From Lysobacterales bacterium 63-13 (GTDB taxonomy: Bacteria > Pseudomonadota > Gammaproteobacteria > Xanthomonadales > Rhodanobacteraceae), in contig MKWR01000002.1 of the NCBI GenBank assembly GCA_001899855.1, forward strand, positions 124,001-188,000: DNA of 64,000 nt. Reading direction: 5' to 3'. Each line of letters opens with the position of its first letter. Positions within the stretch are counted from its first letter, which is position 1. This document shows positions 55,708 to 63,626 of the stretch, piece by piece. Both the position numbers and the translations under genes were made by a program. The notes under the pieces are model-generated. The model was not told the DNA's origin. It did not search any database and was given only the letters and a program-made list of their open reading frames with translations.

Positions 55708-56568
55708 ATGGACACGATGGCAATCACGCCACTGCGCGTATCACTGGTTCAGGGCAACACGCGCTGGCACGATGCGGCGGCGAACCGCGCGTATTACGGC
55801 GAACTCGTGCGCAGCCTGCGCGGGCAGAGCGATCTCATCGTGCTGCCGGAAACCTTCCTCAGCGGTTTCACCAATGAACTCCTCGGCAATGCCGAAGGCA
55901 TGGACGGCGAGGGTGTGCGCTGGCTTGGCGCGCTCGCGGTCGAAGTCGGTGCCGTGGTCACCGGCAGCCTGATCATCCGCGAAGGCGACAAGTGCTTCAA
56001 TCGCCTGATCTGGGCCAGGGCAGACGGCAGCCGCGAGATCTACGACAAGCGCCACCTGTTTCGCATGGCTGACGAGCACCTGCGTTACGCCGCAGGCAGT
56101 GAACGCCTGATCGTCGAACTCAAGGGTTGGCGCATCTGTCCGCTGGTTTGTTACGACCTGCGCTTTCCAGTCTGGTCGCGCAACCGCTTTGACCGTGGCA
56201 GCGGGCGCTTCGACTACGACCTCGCGCTTTATGTGGCGAACTGGCCGGCACCGCGTCGGCATGCCTGGTCAACCTTGCTGCGTGCACGTGCCATCGAGAA
56301 CCTGAGCTACTGCCTTGGCGTCAATCGCGTGGGCACGGATGGCAACGACATCGCCTATGCGGGTGAAAGCGCCATCCTGGATTTCCTTGGTCAGCCGCTG
56401 GTCGATCTTGGAGCCCAGGAGCAGGTCGTCAGCTGCACGCTTGATCCGGCATTGCTGGCCTTGCATCGTGAGCGCTTTCCGGCCTGGATGGACGCCGACG
56501 ACTACACCATCGCTGATTCCTGGGCAGGATCCAGCGCAGCAGTTCGCGGGCCAAGGCAATCCCAGTAG
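55708..56568 (+). CDS. Nitrilase-family omega-amidase
   Basis: 286 residues (E. coli YafV 256, human NIT2 276). The nitrilase triad is complete: Glu in VLPETFLSGF (about 49), Lys in EIYDKRHLFR (about 112), Cys in PLVCYDLRFPVW (about 149). Omega-amidases hydrolyse alpha-ketoglutaramate, alpha-ketosuccinamate or the keto-acid analogue of methionine salvage. The gene is coupled to the transaminase upstream. Its 3' 67 bases overlap the lysR gene on the opposite strand. Confidence 0.9.
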   Translation: MDTMAITPLRVSLVQGNTRWHDAAANRAYYGELVRSLRGQSDLIVLPETFLSGFTNELLGNAEGMDGEGVRWLGALAVEVGAVVTGSLIIREGDKCFNRLIWARADGSREIYDKRHLFRMADEHLRYAAGSERLIVELKGWRICPLVCYDLRFPVWSRNRFDRGSGRFDYDLALYVANWPAPRRHAWSTLLRARAIENLSYCLGVNRVGTDGNDIAYAGESAILDFLGQPLVDLGAQEQVVSCTLDPALLALHRERFPAWMDADDYTIADSWAGSSAAVRGPRQSQ

Positions 56569-57455
56569 GGTTGCGGACCGAAGCGTTCGACCAGAAAGTC
56601 GATGAGGACGCGGGTCTTCGCCGGCAAGGAACGGGTCTGCGCGTAGACCGCATGGATCCCGAGTGACGGAATGGTCCACTCTTCCAGCACGTGCACCAGT
56701 TCCCCGCGTTGCAGGTGTTCGCCGACGATGAAGGTGGGCAGCACGCTGATGCCATGCCCGGCGAGCGCGGCAGCGGCAATGTAATCGCCATTGTCCACAC
56801 GCAGGTTGCCGTGCACCCGCGTGGTCTCCGTCGTGCCGTCGCGTTCCAGTGCAACCTCGTCGCGGCGAGTTGCCAGCGTGTAGATCATGAAGTTGTGCTT
56901 GCCCAGATCCGCTGGCAGTTTGGGAACCCCCGCGCGTTCGAGGTAGCCCGGAGCGGCAACCATGACCAGGCAAGCCGAGGCGATGCGGCGAGCGACAAGG
57001 GAGGAATCGGCAAGCTTGCCGATGCGGATGGCCAGGTCGAAGCCTTCATCGACCAGGTCGACGAGTCGATCGCTCAATTCCAGTTCAAGTTCGACGCGCG
57101 GATAGCGGCGCTGGAATTCGGACAGGGCCGGTGCAAGATGCCGTGTCGAAAAGGAGATCGGTGCGCTGAGGCGCATTCTTCCGCGCGGTTCGACCTGCAG
57201 TTCAGCCGCCTCGGCTTCGGCCTCGGCGAGCTGCGCGAGGATCTCGCTGACACGTTGATAGTAGTTGCGCCCGGCATCGGTGAGGCTGACCCGGCGCGTC
57301 GTGCGGTTGAGCAGGCGAACGCCGAGGCTTTCCTCAAGGGCCTGGATCAGCTTGCTGGCCAGCGCTCGCGAAATCCCGAGCGCTTCGGCGGCCGCGGTGA
57401 AACTGCCGGCTTCGACAACCCGGGCAAACAGTTGCATGCCCTGGAACTTGTCCAT
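56502..57455 (-). CDS. LysR-family transcriptional regulator
   Basis: 317 residues from ATG 57455. The N-terminal winged HTH (MQLFARVVEAGSFTAAAEALGISRALASKLIQALEESLGVRLLNRTTRRVSLTDAG) precedes a periplasmic-binding-like effector domain (about 90-290). The AALGISRALASKLI helix recognises DNA. The start overlaps the arsC stop by one base, so the two are co-transcribed from the arsC side. The ligand is unknown. The 3' end overlaps the omega-amidase gene by 67 bases, with LysR's last residues not conserved. Confidence 0.92.
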   Translation of the reverse strand: MDKFQGMQLFARVVEAGSFTAAAEALGISRALASKLIQALEESLGVRLLNRTTRRVSLTDAGRNYYQRVSEILAQLAEAEAEAAELQVEPRGRMRLSAPISFSTRHLAPALSEFQRRYPRVELELELSDRLVDLVDEGFDLAIRIGKLADSSLVARRIASACLVMVAAPGYLERAGVPKLPADLGKHNFMIYTLATRRDEVALERDGTTETTRVHGNLRVDNGDYIAAAALAGHGISVLPTFIVGEHLQRGELVHVLEEWTIPSLGIHAVYAQTRSLPAKTRVLIDFLVERFGPQPYWDCLGPRTAALDPAQESAMV

Positions 57456-57805
57456 CAGAGGATGTCCAGGACCGCTTCCGGCGGCCGTCCGATGGCGGCC
57501 TTGCCATTGGCCACGACAATCGGGCGCTGGATCAGGCGTGGGTGCCTGCACATGGCGGCGACAAGATCGTCCTCGGAAAGACCTTCATCGTCGAGGCCGA
57601 GCTCCCGGTATTCGGGTTCATCGCTGCGCAGCAGCGCGCGCGCGCCGATGCCGAGCATGCCGAGGATCTTCGTCAACTCCTTGCTGTTCGGTGGATCGGA
57701 CAGGTAATCGACGATGCGCGGTTCGATGCCGTGATCGCCGAGCAGGGCCAGCGTTGCACGGGATTTCGTGCAACGCGGATTGTGCAGGATGGTGACGTCG
57801 CCCAC
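57455..57805 (-). CDS. arsC: ArsC-family arsenate reductase-like protein
   Basis: 116 residues from GTG 57805, with AAGGAG six bases upstream; a longer frame to 57844 lacks this site. The thioredoxin-like ArsC fold has LHNPRCTKSRATLALL with the active-site Cys (CX3R) and RPIVVANGKAAIGRPPE at the end. Grx-dependent arsenate reductases are usually about 115-140 residues. In E. coli the YfgD homologue is of this size and its role is unsettled. No arsB or acr3 is nearby, so genuine arsenic resistance is not shown. Confidence 0.88.
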   Translation of the reverse strand: MGDVTILHNPRCTKSRATLALLGDHGIEPRIVDYLSDPPNSKELTKILGMLGIGARALLRSDEPEYRELGLDDEGLSEDDLVAAMCRHPRLIQRPIVVANGKAAIGRPPEAVLDIL

Positions 57806-57877
57806 GGCAGTCTCCTTTGGATTGGAGGGCGACTTTGAACGCAACCTCAGCGGTTTGGCAAGCTGCCCGCGACCGGC

Positions 57878-58090
57878 TCAGAATGCCGGATTGCGGGGCC
57901 GCGTCCTGATCTGGCGAAGTTCGCGCATGACAATGAATCGCTCGGCCGACGGGCGATCGGGAAAATGCGCGAGGACGAGGCCATTGTCGGGGCTGCTGAC
58001 TTCGTAGCGGATCGCCTCGGCAGGCTGCGACTCGATGCGATCGAGTCGGTAGCCGAGGATGTTTGCTTCGGTATGGCGACGGCTCTGCAT
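57878..58090 (-). CDS. Small protein of unknown function
   Basis: 70 residues from ATG 58090 (a TTG 15 bases upstream is an alternative). About three quarters of its third codon positions are G or C, as in neighbouring genes, which supports coding. The composition is charged, with EANILGYRLDRIESQPAEAIRYEVSS in the first half and FPDRPSAERFIVMREL later. No clear ribosome-binding site precedes it and I recognise no family. It lies upstream of arsC on the same strand, 72 bases away. Confidence 0.45.
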   Translation of the reverse strand: MQSRRHTEANILGYRLDRIESQPAEAIRYEVSSPDNGLVLAHFPDRPSAERFIVMRELRQIRTRPRNPAF

Positions 58091-58426
58091 GGTGATGGGG
58101 ACCAATCGGGAATTGCCGCAGAGCTTACGAATTCCGTGTGTCCGCCCGGTTAATCCGGTGTTGCCGTCATGTTATTGCAGCGGCCTGACGTGGATCCGGC
58201 GAAGAATGCGTGCTGGATCACGGATGGCCCGTGAAGTGTCTTGCAGGTGGGGCTGTTGGCCATGCATCAATTTGCCCGGTGGGCGCTGCTAGAATGTGCG
58301 CCGATCGTGGTTTGCGGATGCCCATGTCGGAACGGCAACCATGAGGCAAGGCACTGGGGTTTGGCCGGGCCGGCGGGAATGCCGGACGGGCGGACGCCTG
58401 GATTTTGAATTCAACGGGAGAGGAAA
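58091..58426. other. Intergenic region before the CsgG-like gene
   Basis: 336 bases with no convincing gene. TAGAAT (58290-58295) is a possible -10 box, but no good -35 is at the right spacing. The end has GGGAGAGG as a ribosome-binding site for the CsgG-like gene. Confidence 0.4.
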
Positions 58427-59143
58427 ATGAAGAAGTTTGTCGTCATGGCCACGCTGGCCCTTGCCGGAATGGGATTTGTCGATGCGGCGCTCGCCCAGGG
58501 TGGCAAGCCGGCGGTCGGCGTTGCCGAGTTCAAGAATGAGTCGGGTGCCGGTTGGTGGCGTGGTGGTGTGGGCTGGGAGCTTTCCGGCATGTTGTCCAAT
58601 GAGTTGTCGAGCACCGGCAGCTTTCGCGTTGTCGAGCGCGCAAAACTCGAGAATGTCCTCGAGGAACAGAATCTGGCCGCCTCCGGCCGGGTTCGCTCCG
58701 GAACCGGTGCCAGTATCGGCAAGTTGACCGGTGCCGACTATCTGGTCATGGGTACGGTGACCTCGTACGAGGAAAACACGGCCAGCACCGGCGGCGGCAT
58801 CAGCTTCAAGGGCATCTCGCTGGGTGGCAAGAAGAGCGAAGCCTATATCGCCGTGGATGTCCGCGTGGTCAATGCAACGACCGGTGAAGTCGATTTCTCG
58901 CGCACGGTCGAGGGTCGCACCTCGGGTGGCGGCGTCAGTGTCGGCGTATTCCGTGGAGGTTTCGGTGGATCGCTGGCCAATGAAAAGAACACGCCAGCCG
59001 GCAAGGCCATTCGTGCCGTCCTCGTCGAAGTCACCGATTACCTGAGTTGCGTCATGGTCGAGAAGAACGGTTGCGAAGCGGACTATGCGGCGAAGGAACG
59101 CAAGCGCCGCGACAGCAACAAGAAGGGCTTGAAGCTCGACTGA
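58427..59143 (+). CDS. CsgG/HfaB-like exported protein
   Basis: 238 residues with a signal peptide (KKFVVMATLALAGMGFVDAALA, cut about residue 23). The mature part matches the CsgG domain: KPAVGVAEFKNESGA, then LSNELSSTGSFRVVERAKLENVLEEQNL and LTGADYLVMGTVTSYEE, EAYIAVDVRVVNATTGEVDFSRTVEGR. Unlike CsgG it has no lipobox Cys, and no csgA, csgB, csgE or csgF lies nearby. Two Cys near the C-terminus could form a disulfide. It may be a soluble or non-curli member of the family. Confidence 0.82.
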   Translation: MKKFVVMATLALAGMGFVDAALAQGGKPAVGVAEFKNESGAGWWRGGVGWELSGMLSNELSSTGSFRVVERAKLENVLEEQNLAASGRVRSGTGASIGKLTGADYLVMGTVTSYEENTASTGGGISFKGISLGGKKSEAYIAVDVRVVNATTGEVDFSRTVEGRTSGGGVSVGVFRGGFGGSLANEKNTPAGKAIRAVLVEVTDYLSCVMVEKNGCEADYAAKERKRRDSNKKGLKLD

Positions 59144-59173
59144 TCGGGATAGCCAAGCGGCATCGCCAGCAGG

Positions 59174-59200
59174 CGGCGGAACCTCGGTTCCGCCGTTTTG
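59174..59200 (+). terminator. Intrinsic terminator after the CsgG-like gene
   Basis: CGGCGGAAC (59174-59182) and GTTCCGCCG (59187-59195) pair perfectly over a CTCG loop, followed by TTTT. It lies between converging genes and could serve both. Confidence 0.88.
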
Positions 59201-59269
59201 CGTTGCACGCCTGGAACCGCAACGGAGCGCCGAAGCGGCCGACCGCGTCGGGTTTGCACCATCCGCGGA

Positions 59270-60877
59270 TCAGGAATCGCGACGATTGCCGCCGCCGCGG
59301 GGACCCTTGCCGCGCGGGCCGTTGCCCGCCGATTCCGGTCGGCGCCCCTGGCCGCCATGCGGCCTGCCTGGTGCGCGATTGCCGCCGCGTGGCGGGTTCG
59401 CCCGCGCGCCTCCAGCAGCTGGATGCTTGCCGCGGTTGCCCCAGACATTGCCATCGGCGGGCTGGGCACGATTGCCCCGCGCATCGTCATATTGCGGATT
59501 GCCGCGCGGTGCGCGATTGCCGGACACATCGTCCTGGCGCACATTGCCGCGTGGCGGACGATTGCCCTGGGTGCCTTGGCCGCCCGGGCCGCCGCGTTGC
59601 GGATTGCCACGAGGCGGACGGTTGCCGTCGAAGTTCTCGTTTTTCGGCGCGCGATTGCCATGCGCGACGTTGCCATTTGCGTTGGGGTTGTGGAAATTTC
59701 CGCCCTGGCCCTGGCCTTGACGGCGTCCGCCGGGCTGGCGATTGCGGCCACCGGGTTGCGGTGAATCGGGGAACCAGGCACGCAGCACAGCCGGATTGAG
59801 GCCGGGGTCGACGTATTGCGAACCTGCCGTCGAAGCGGGTTTGCCGCGTGGCCGCGAAGGCCGCGGCCCGCCACCACCACGCGAGCGCTTGCCCTTGTTC
59901 GCCGTCGGCGCGCGCCACCCATCATCACGGATACGATCGAACTGGCTGAATTCGCGGGCTTCCTCGGTACGCGTGCTGGTCCAGGCTTGCTGGGTTTTTG
60001 GATCCGGGCGGAATTCGGTCGTCGTGCTGCGGCGCTGGCCAATCACCGGTGCCAGGGTCAGGCGTGCTTCGGGTTCGGCCGCGCCACAGAGTTCGCGCAG
60101 CACCTTGACCTGATCCGCAGCCAGCTCGACGCTCTTTTCGCGCTTGAGCAGCCGTGGCAGTTCGATGTTGGCATAGCGCACGCGCTTGAGGCGGCTGACC
60201 ATCAGGCCGACGGCTTCCCACATGCGCCGGACTTCGCGATTGCGCCCCTCGCGGATGACCACGCGGAACCAGGAATGGCTGCCGCCACGACTGATCACGC
60301 CAATCTCGTCGAAATGTGCCGGGCCGTCTTCGAGTTCCACGCCACTGCGCAGGCGCTCGATGACTTCGTCGGGAACCTCGCCATGCACGCGGCAGATGTA
60401 TTCGCGCTCAAGCTCGGAACTGGGATGCATCAAGGCATTTGCCAAGCCGCCATCCGTGGTCAGCAGCAGCAGGCCGGTGGTGTTGATGTCGAGGCGACCG
60501 ACGGCGATCCAGCGTGCGCCCTTGAGACGCGGCAGGTGCTCGAACACGGTCGGGCGCCCATCCGGATCATCACGCGTGGTCACCACGCCTTCCGGCTTGT
60601 TGTAGACGATGACCTGGGCATGCTCGGTGTTGTCACTGATGACGACGAAGCGCTTGCCATCGAGTTCGACGCGATCGCCGGCATGCACGCTGGAGCCAAG
60701 CCCGGCGGCGTTGCCGTTGACCAGAACTTCCCCCGCTTCGATGCGGCCTTCGAGCATGCGCCGCGAACCAAGCCCGGCGGTGGCGAGGACCTTGTGCAGG
60801 CGTTCTTCAAGTGTGCCGGCGATTTCTTCGGGGGCCGAGCGTTTCAGGGAAAGTACATTGCGTACAGGGGAGGTCAT
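59270..60877 (-). CDS. rluB: Pseudouridine synthase with long disordered tail
   Basis: 535 residues; E. coli RluB is 291. The first 65 residues after the start are an S4-like domain (RLHKVLATAGLGSRRMLEGRIEAGEVLVNG). The catalytic domain has KPEGVVTTRDDPDGRPTVFEHLP and the catalytic Asp in VGRLDINTTGLLLLTTDG, then RNREVRRMWEAVGLMVSRLKR. RluB converts U2605 of 23S rRNA. From about residue 290 the chain becomes a low-complexity region rich in Gly, Asn, Arg, Pro with repeated GNRxPRGN units. The rluB start overlaps scpB by four bases. Confidence 0.92.
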   Translation of the reverse strand: MTSPVRNVLSLKRSAPEEIAGTLEERLHKVLATAGLGSRRMLEGRIEAGEVLVNGNAAGLGSSVHAGDRVELDGKRFVVISDNTEHAQVIVYNKPEGVVTTRDDPDGRPTVFEHLPRLKGARWIAVGRLDINTTGLLLLTTDGGLANALMHPSSELEREYICRVHGEVPDEVIERLRSGVELEDGPAHFDEIGVISRGGSHSWFRVVIREGRNREVRRMWEAVGLMVSRLKRVRYANIELPRLLKREKSVELAADQVKVLRELCGAAEPEARLTLAPVIGQRRSTTTEFRPDPKTQQAWTSTRTEEAREFSQFDRIRDDGWRAPTANKGKRSRGGGGPRPSRPRGKPASTAGSQYVDPGLNPAVLRAWFPDSPQPGGRNRQPGGRRQGQGQGGNFHNPNANGNVAHGNRAPKNENFDGNRPPRGNPQRGGPGGQGTQGNRPPRGNVRQDDVSGNRAPRGNPQYDDARGNRAQPADGNVWGNRGKHPAAGGARANPPRGGNRAPGRPHGGQGRRPESAGNGPRGKGPRGGGNRRDS

Positions 60878-61647
60878 GCATCTTGCTCCGTGGTGTCGGC
60901 GTCGGTTGCGGACGCGGACAGGATCGGTGACGAACTGTTTGTTTCAGCCAGCTCGGCGGGTTGCGGATCGGTGTCGCCGGGGATGACATCGTCTTCCGGG
61001 GATTCATTGTTGGGGAGTTGCGCGGCCGCTTCGGCCAGCCCCTGCGCGTCGTTGTCGACGACGACGGCAAGCGCTTCGTCGGCAGGCGGACCCAGGGCCA
61101 GTTGCGGATCGAGATCTTCGATGTCGCGGATCTCGCCGAGCGAGGGGAGCTCGTCCAGCGACTTCAGGTTGAAGTAATCGAGGAAACCACGCGTGGTGCC
61201 GAACAGGGTTGGCTTGCCTGGCACGTCGCGGTGTCCGACCACGCGGATCCATTCGCGTTCCTCGAGGGTCTTGATGATGTGCGTGGAAACCGCAACGCCG
61301 CGGATCTGCTCGATTTCGCCGCGCGTGATCGGCTGGCGATAGGCGATCAAGGCGAGGGTCTCGAGCAGGGCGCGCGAATAGCGGCTCGGCCGCTCGGTCC
61401 ACAGTCGCGCAACCCAGGCATGCACGTCGCGTCGGACCTGGTAGCGGAATCCCGAGGCAACCTCGACCAGCTCGATGCCGCGCGTTTCGCAATCGGCTTG
61501 CAGGGATTCGATCGCGCGGGCGATGTCGTCATGGCTGGTTGCTTCGTTTTCGCCAAACAGGGCGAGCAACTGCGTGGTCGTCAGCGGGTTGCCGGCGGCC
61601 AGCAGGGCGGCCTCGACGATACGTTTGAGGAGTTCGAATTCAATCAT
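60874..61647 (-). CDS. scpB: Segregation and condensation protein B
   Basis: 257 residues from ATG 61647; a TTG overlapping the scpA stop (61660-61662) is an alternative start. ScpB is a kleisin-associated winged-helix protein of the bacterial condensin. ETLALIAYRQPITRGEIEQIRGVAVS and GKPTLFGTTRGFLDYFNLKSLDELPSL are diagnostic. The last 80 residues are acidic and probably disordered. Confidence 0.93.
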   Translation of the reverse strand: MIEFELLKRIVEAALLAAGNPLTTTQLLALFGENEATSHDDIARAIESLQADCETRGIELVEVASGFRYQVRRDVHAWVARLWTERPSRYSRALLETLALIAYRQPITRGEIEQIRGVAVSTHIIKTLEEREWIRVVGHRDVPGKPTLFGTTRGFLDYFNLKSLDELPSLGEIRDIEDLDPQLALGPPADEALAVVVDNDAQGLAEAAAQLPNNESPEDDVIPGDTDPQPAELAETNSSSPILSASATDADTTEQDA

Positions 61648-61658
61648 GTGCAGGGCGT

Positions 61659-62555
61659 TCAATCGGCGATGGCCAGCGATTTCAGGTAGATCGGTGCCAG
61701 CGCTTCACCCTGGGATATCTCCACGAGGTGTTCCTTGGCCAGCTCCAGGATGGCGAGGAAGGTCACGATGATTCCGTGGCGTCCCTCGCTGATGTCAAAC
61801 AGGGTTTCAAAGCGATGGAACTCGCCATTGTCGAGCGCCTTCAGCACGTCGCTCATGCGGTTGCGTACCGACAGCGCCTCTCGCTGGATGGCGTGATGGG
61901 TGAACAGGTCGGCGCGGTTGAGTACATCCTTGAGCGCCAGCAGCAATTCGCGCAGGTCGACCGGCGGCGGCAGGCGGATGATGTTGCGATCCGGGACATA
62001 GGCCGAGGCAACGGCACTGTCGCGCTCCAGTCGCGGCAATTCGTCGATATCCGCTGCGGCCTTCTTGAAGCGCTCGTATTCCTGCAGGCGGCGAATCAGC
62101 TCCGCACGCGGATCATCTTCGATGTTCTCGGCATCGGGAGGGCGTGGCAGCAGCAGGCGTGACTTGATCTCGGCGAGGATGGCGGCCATCACCAGGTATT
62201 CGGCAGCGAGCTCAAGCCGCAATTCCTGCATCAGATCGATGTAGTCGACATATTGGCGGGTGATTTCGGCAACCGGGATATCAAGGATGTCGAGGTTCTG
62301 CCGGCGGATCAGGTAGAGCAGCAGGTCCAGCGGCCCCTCGAATGCATCGAGGATGACTTCCAGGGCATCCGGCGGGATGTAGAGATCCTGCGGCATCTGC
62401 AGCACCGGCTCTCCACGCACGATCGCCAGCGGCATTTCCTGCTGCTGCGGAACCGGCGGGAAGGCCGAGGCGGATTCGTCTTGCTGGATTTGGGGTTCGG
62501 CTGTCGGGCTGTTCATATCCGATCCGGTTGCCCGACGCCTCACGGCGTGGGTCAT
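61659..62555 (-). CDS. scpA: Segregation and condensation protein A
   Basis: 298 residues from ATG 62555; the ATG at 62516 is also possible and would drop 13 poorly conserved residues. ScpA is the kleisin that bridges SMC heads. FEGPLDLLLYLIRRQNLDILDIPVAEITRQYVDYI and LAAEYLVMAAILAEIKSRLLLPRP are diagnostic. The N-terminal 45 residues are Gln/Pro-rich and specific to this lineage. It is transcribed with scpB and rluB. Confidence 0.94.
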   Translation of the reverse strand: MTHAVRRRATGSDMNSPTAEPQIQQDESASAFPPVPQQQEMPLAIVRGEPVLQMPQDLYIPPDALEVILDAFEGPLDLLLYLIRRQNLDILDIPVAEITRQYVDYIDLMQELRLELAAEYLVMAAILAEIKSRLLLPRPPDAENIEDDPRAELIRRLQEYERFKKAAADIDELPRLERDSAVASAYVPDRNIIRLPPPVDLRELLLALKDVLNRADLFTHHAIQREALSVRNRMSDVLKALDNGEFHRFETLFDISEGRHGIIVTFLAILELAKEHLVEISQGEALAPIYLKSLAIAD

Positions 62556-63057
62556 GCGCAGATCTCGCTTGGCAAGGATTCAATCGGTCGATACGGGCTG
62601 ACCGCTCGCGCGTGGCTGGTGACGGAACACCGCAACCATGCGAATGACGAATGACACGAATCGATGGACCGATCCGATGCCGTCAATGAAACTACTGTCG
62701 AAACATCAATGCCGTTTGGTCCGGCGACAAGCGGAATCGCGCAGTGCAGAACGGGCAGAGGATTCCGTGCCCGCGCAACGATTCGACGACTTGCTGTGTA
62801 CTGCCTGCGCTTTCACCCGGCTTCCACCGTTCCGGATGTGACGCAAGGACAGGAGTCCGGTCGTGCAACACGCATTCGACCGTCAATTGACGGGCGGACA
62901 GTCGCAAACCAAGGGTTCGGGCGCAAGACTAAGCCCAATCGAGGGCGGAAGTCCAGCAATTCCGTTGCGCCGGTTCGTTGCCTTGGCAGGCGCAACAGGC
63001 GCTTCGCTGGCACTTCGCATCGGCTAACATAGTCGACCCTTATCGGATTACGATTTC
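62556..63057. other. 500-base divergent gap, no gene seen
   Basis: Between scpA and yciI the GC content is lower and codon positions show no consistent bias. A minus-strand frame (62692-62907) is open but has weak third-position bias. In many relatives a septation protein A (yciB) gene precedes yciI-bolA; I see no trace of it here. The region probably contains two divergent promoters. Confidence 0.5.
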
Positions 63058-63357
63058 ATGTGGTACGCAATCACCGGTCACGACAATCCGGGAACCGCCG
63101 GGCTGCGCAGCACCAATCGTGCCGCCCACCTGGCCCGGCTGCACGAACTGCACGAGCGCGGAAAGTTGTTGCTCGCCGGACCATTCCCGGCGATCGACAG
63201 CGAGGATCCGGGGCCGGCCGGATATACCGGCAGCCTGATCGTCGCCGAGTTCGACGATATCGCCGCGGCACGGCTGTGGGCGGATGCCGATCCGTACCTT
63301 GCAGCAGGCGTCTACCGTGAAGTCGACATCAGGCCCCTGCGCAAGGTCCTGCCGTGA
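63058..63357 (+). CDS. YciI-family protein
   Basis: 99 residues, ferredoxin-like alpha/beta barrel. MWYAITGHDNPG at the start, AHLARLHELHERGKLLLAGPF with the conserved His-Asp/Glu site, and ADADPYLAAGVYREVDIRPLRKV are typical. YciI proteins form dimers with no settled reaction. It overlaps bolA by four bases. Confidence 0.93.
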   Translation: MWYAITGHDNPGTAGLRSTNRAAHLARLHELHERGKLLLAGPFPAIDSEDPGPAGYTGSLIVAEFDDIAAARLWADADPYLAAGVYREVDIRPLRKVLP

Positions 63358-63626
63358 TCGACCGGGTTGCGGCGATCCGCTTGCGCCTCGAAGACGGCCT
63401 GCAGCCGATCGAGTTGCAGATCAACGACGACAGTCATCGTCATGCCGGCCATGCCGGAGCCCGCGATGGCCGGGGTCATTTCAGCATTCGTATCATCAGT
63501 CCGGTTTTCGACGGACTTTCACCGCTGGCACGTCATCGCGCGGTCTATGCCGCGCTTGGCGAACTCATGCAAACCGACATTCACGCGTTGGCCATCGATG
63601 CCCGCACGCCCCTGGAAAGCCAATGA
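63354..63626 (+). CDS. BolA-family protein
   Basis: 90 residues from GTG. BolA proteins with Grx partners participate in iron-sulfur cluster handling and gene regulation. The INDDSHRHAGHAGARDGRGHFSIRIISPVFDGLSPLARHRAVYAALGELM segment is diagnostic (a His in SHRHAGH, cluster ligand candidate). It sits between yciI and the parvulin-like gene, both overlapping by four bases. Confidence 0.93.
   Translation: MIDRVAAIRLRLEDGLQPIELQINDDSHRHAGHAGARDGRGHFSIRIISPVFDGLSPLARHRAVYAALGELMQTDIHALAIDARTPLESQ

Noticed and set aside
62692-62907. Minus-strand frame of 71 codons with a CPFC motif in the scpA-yciI gap
   Set aside because: It starts with TTG without a ribosome-binding site, and only about two thirds of its third positions are G or C, less than real genes here. 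Too weak to call.
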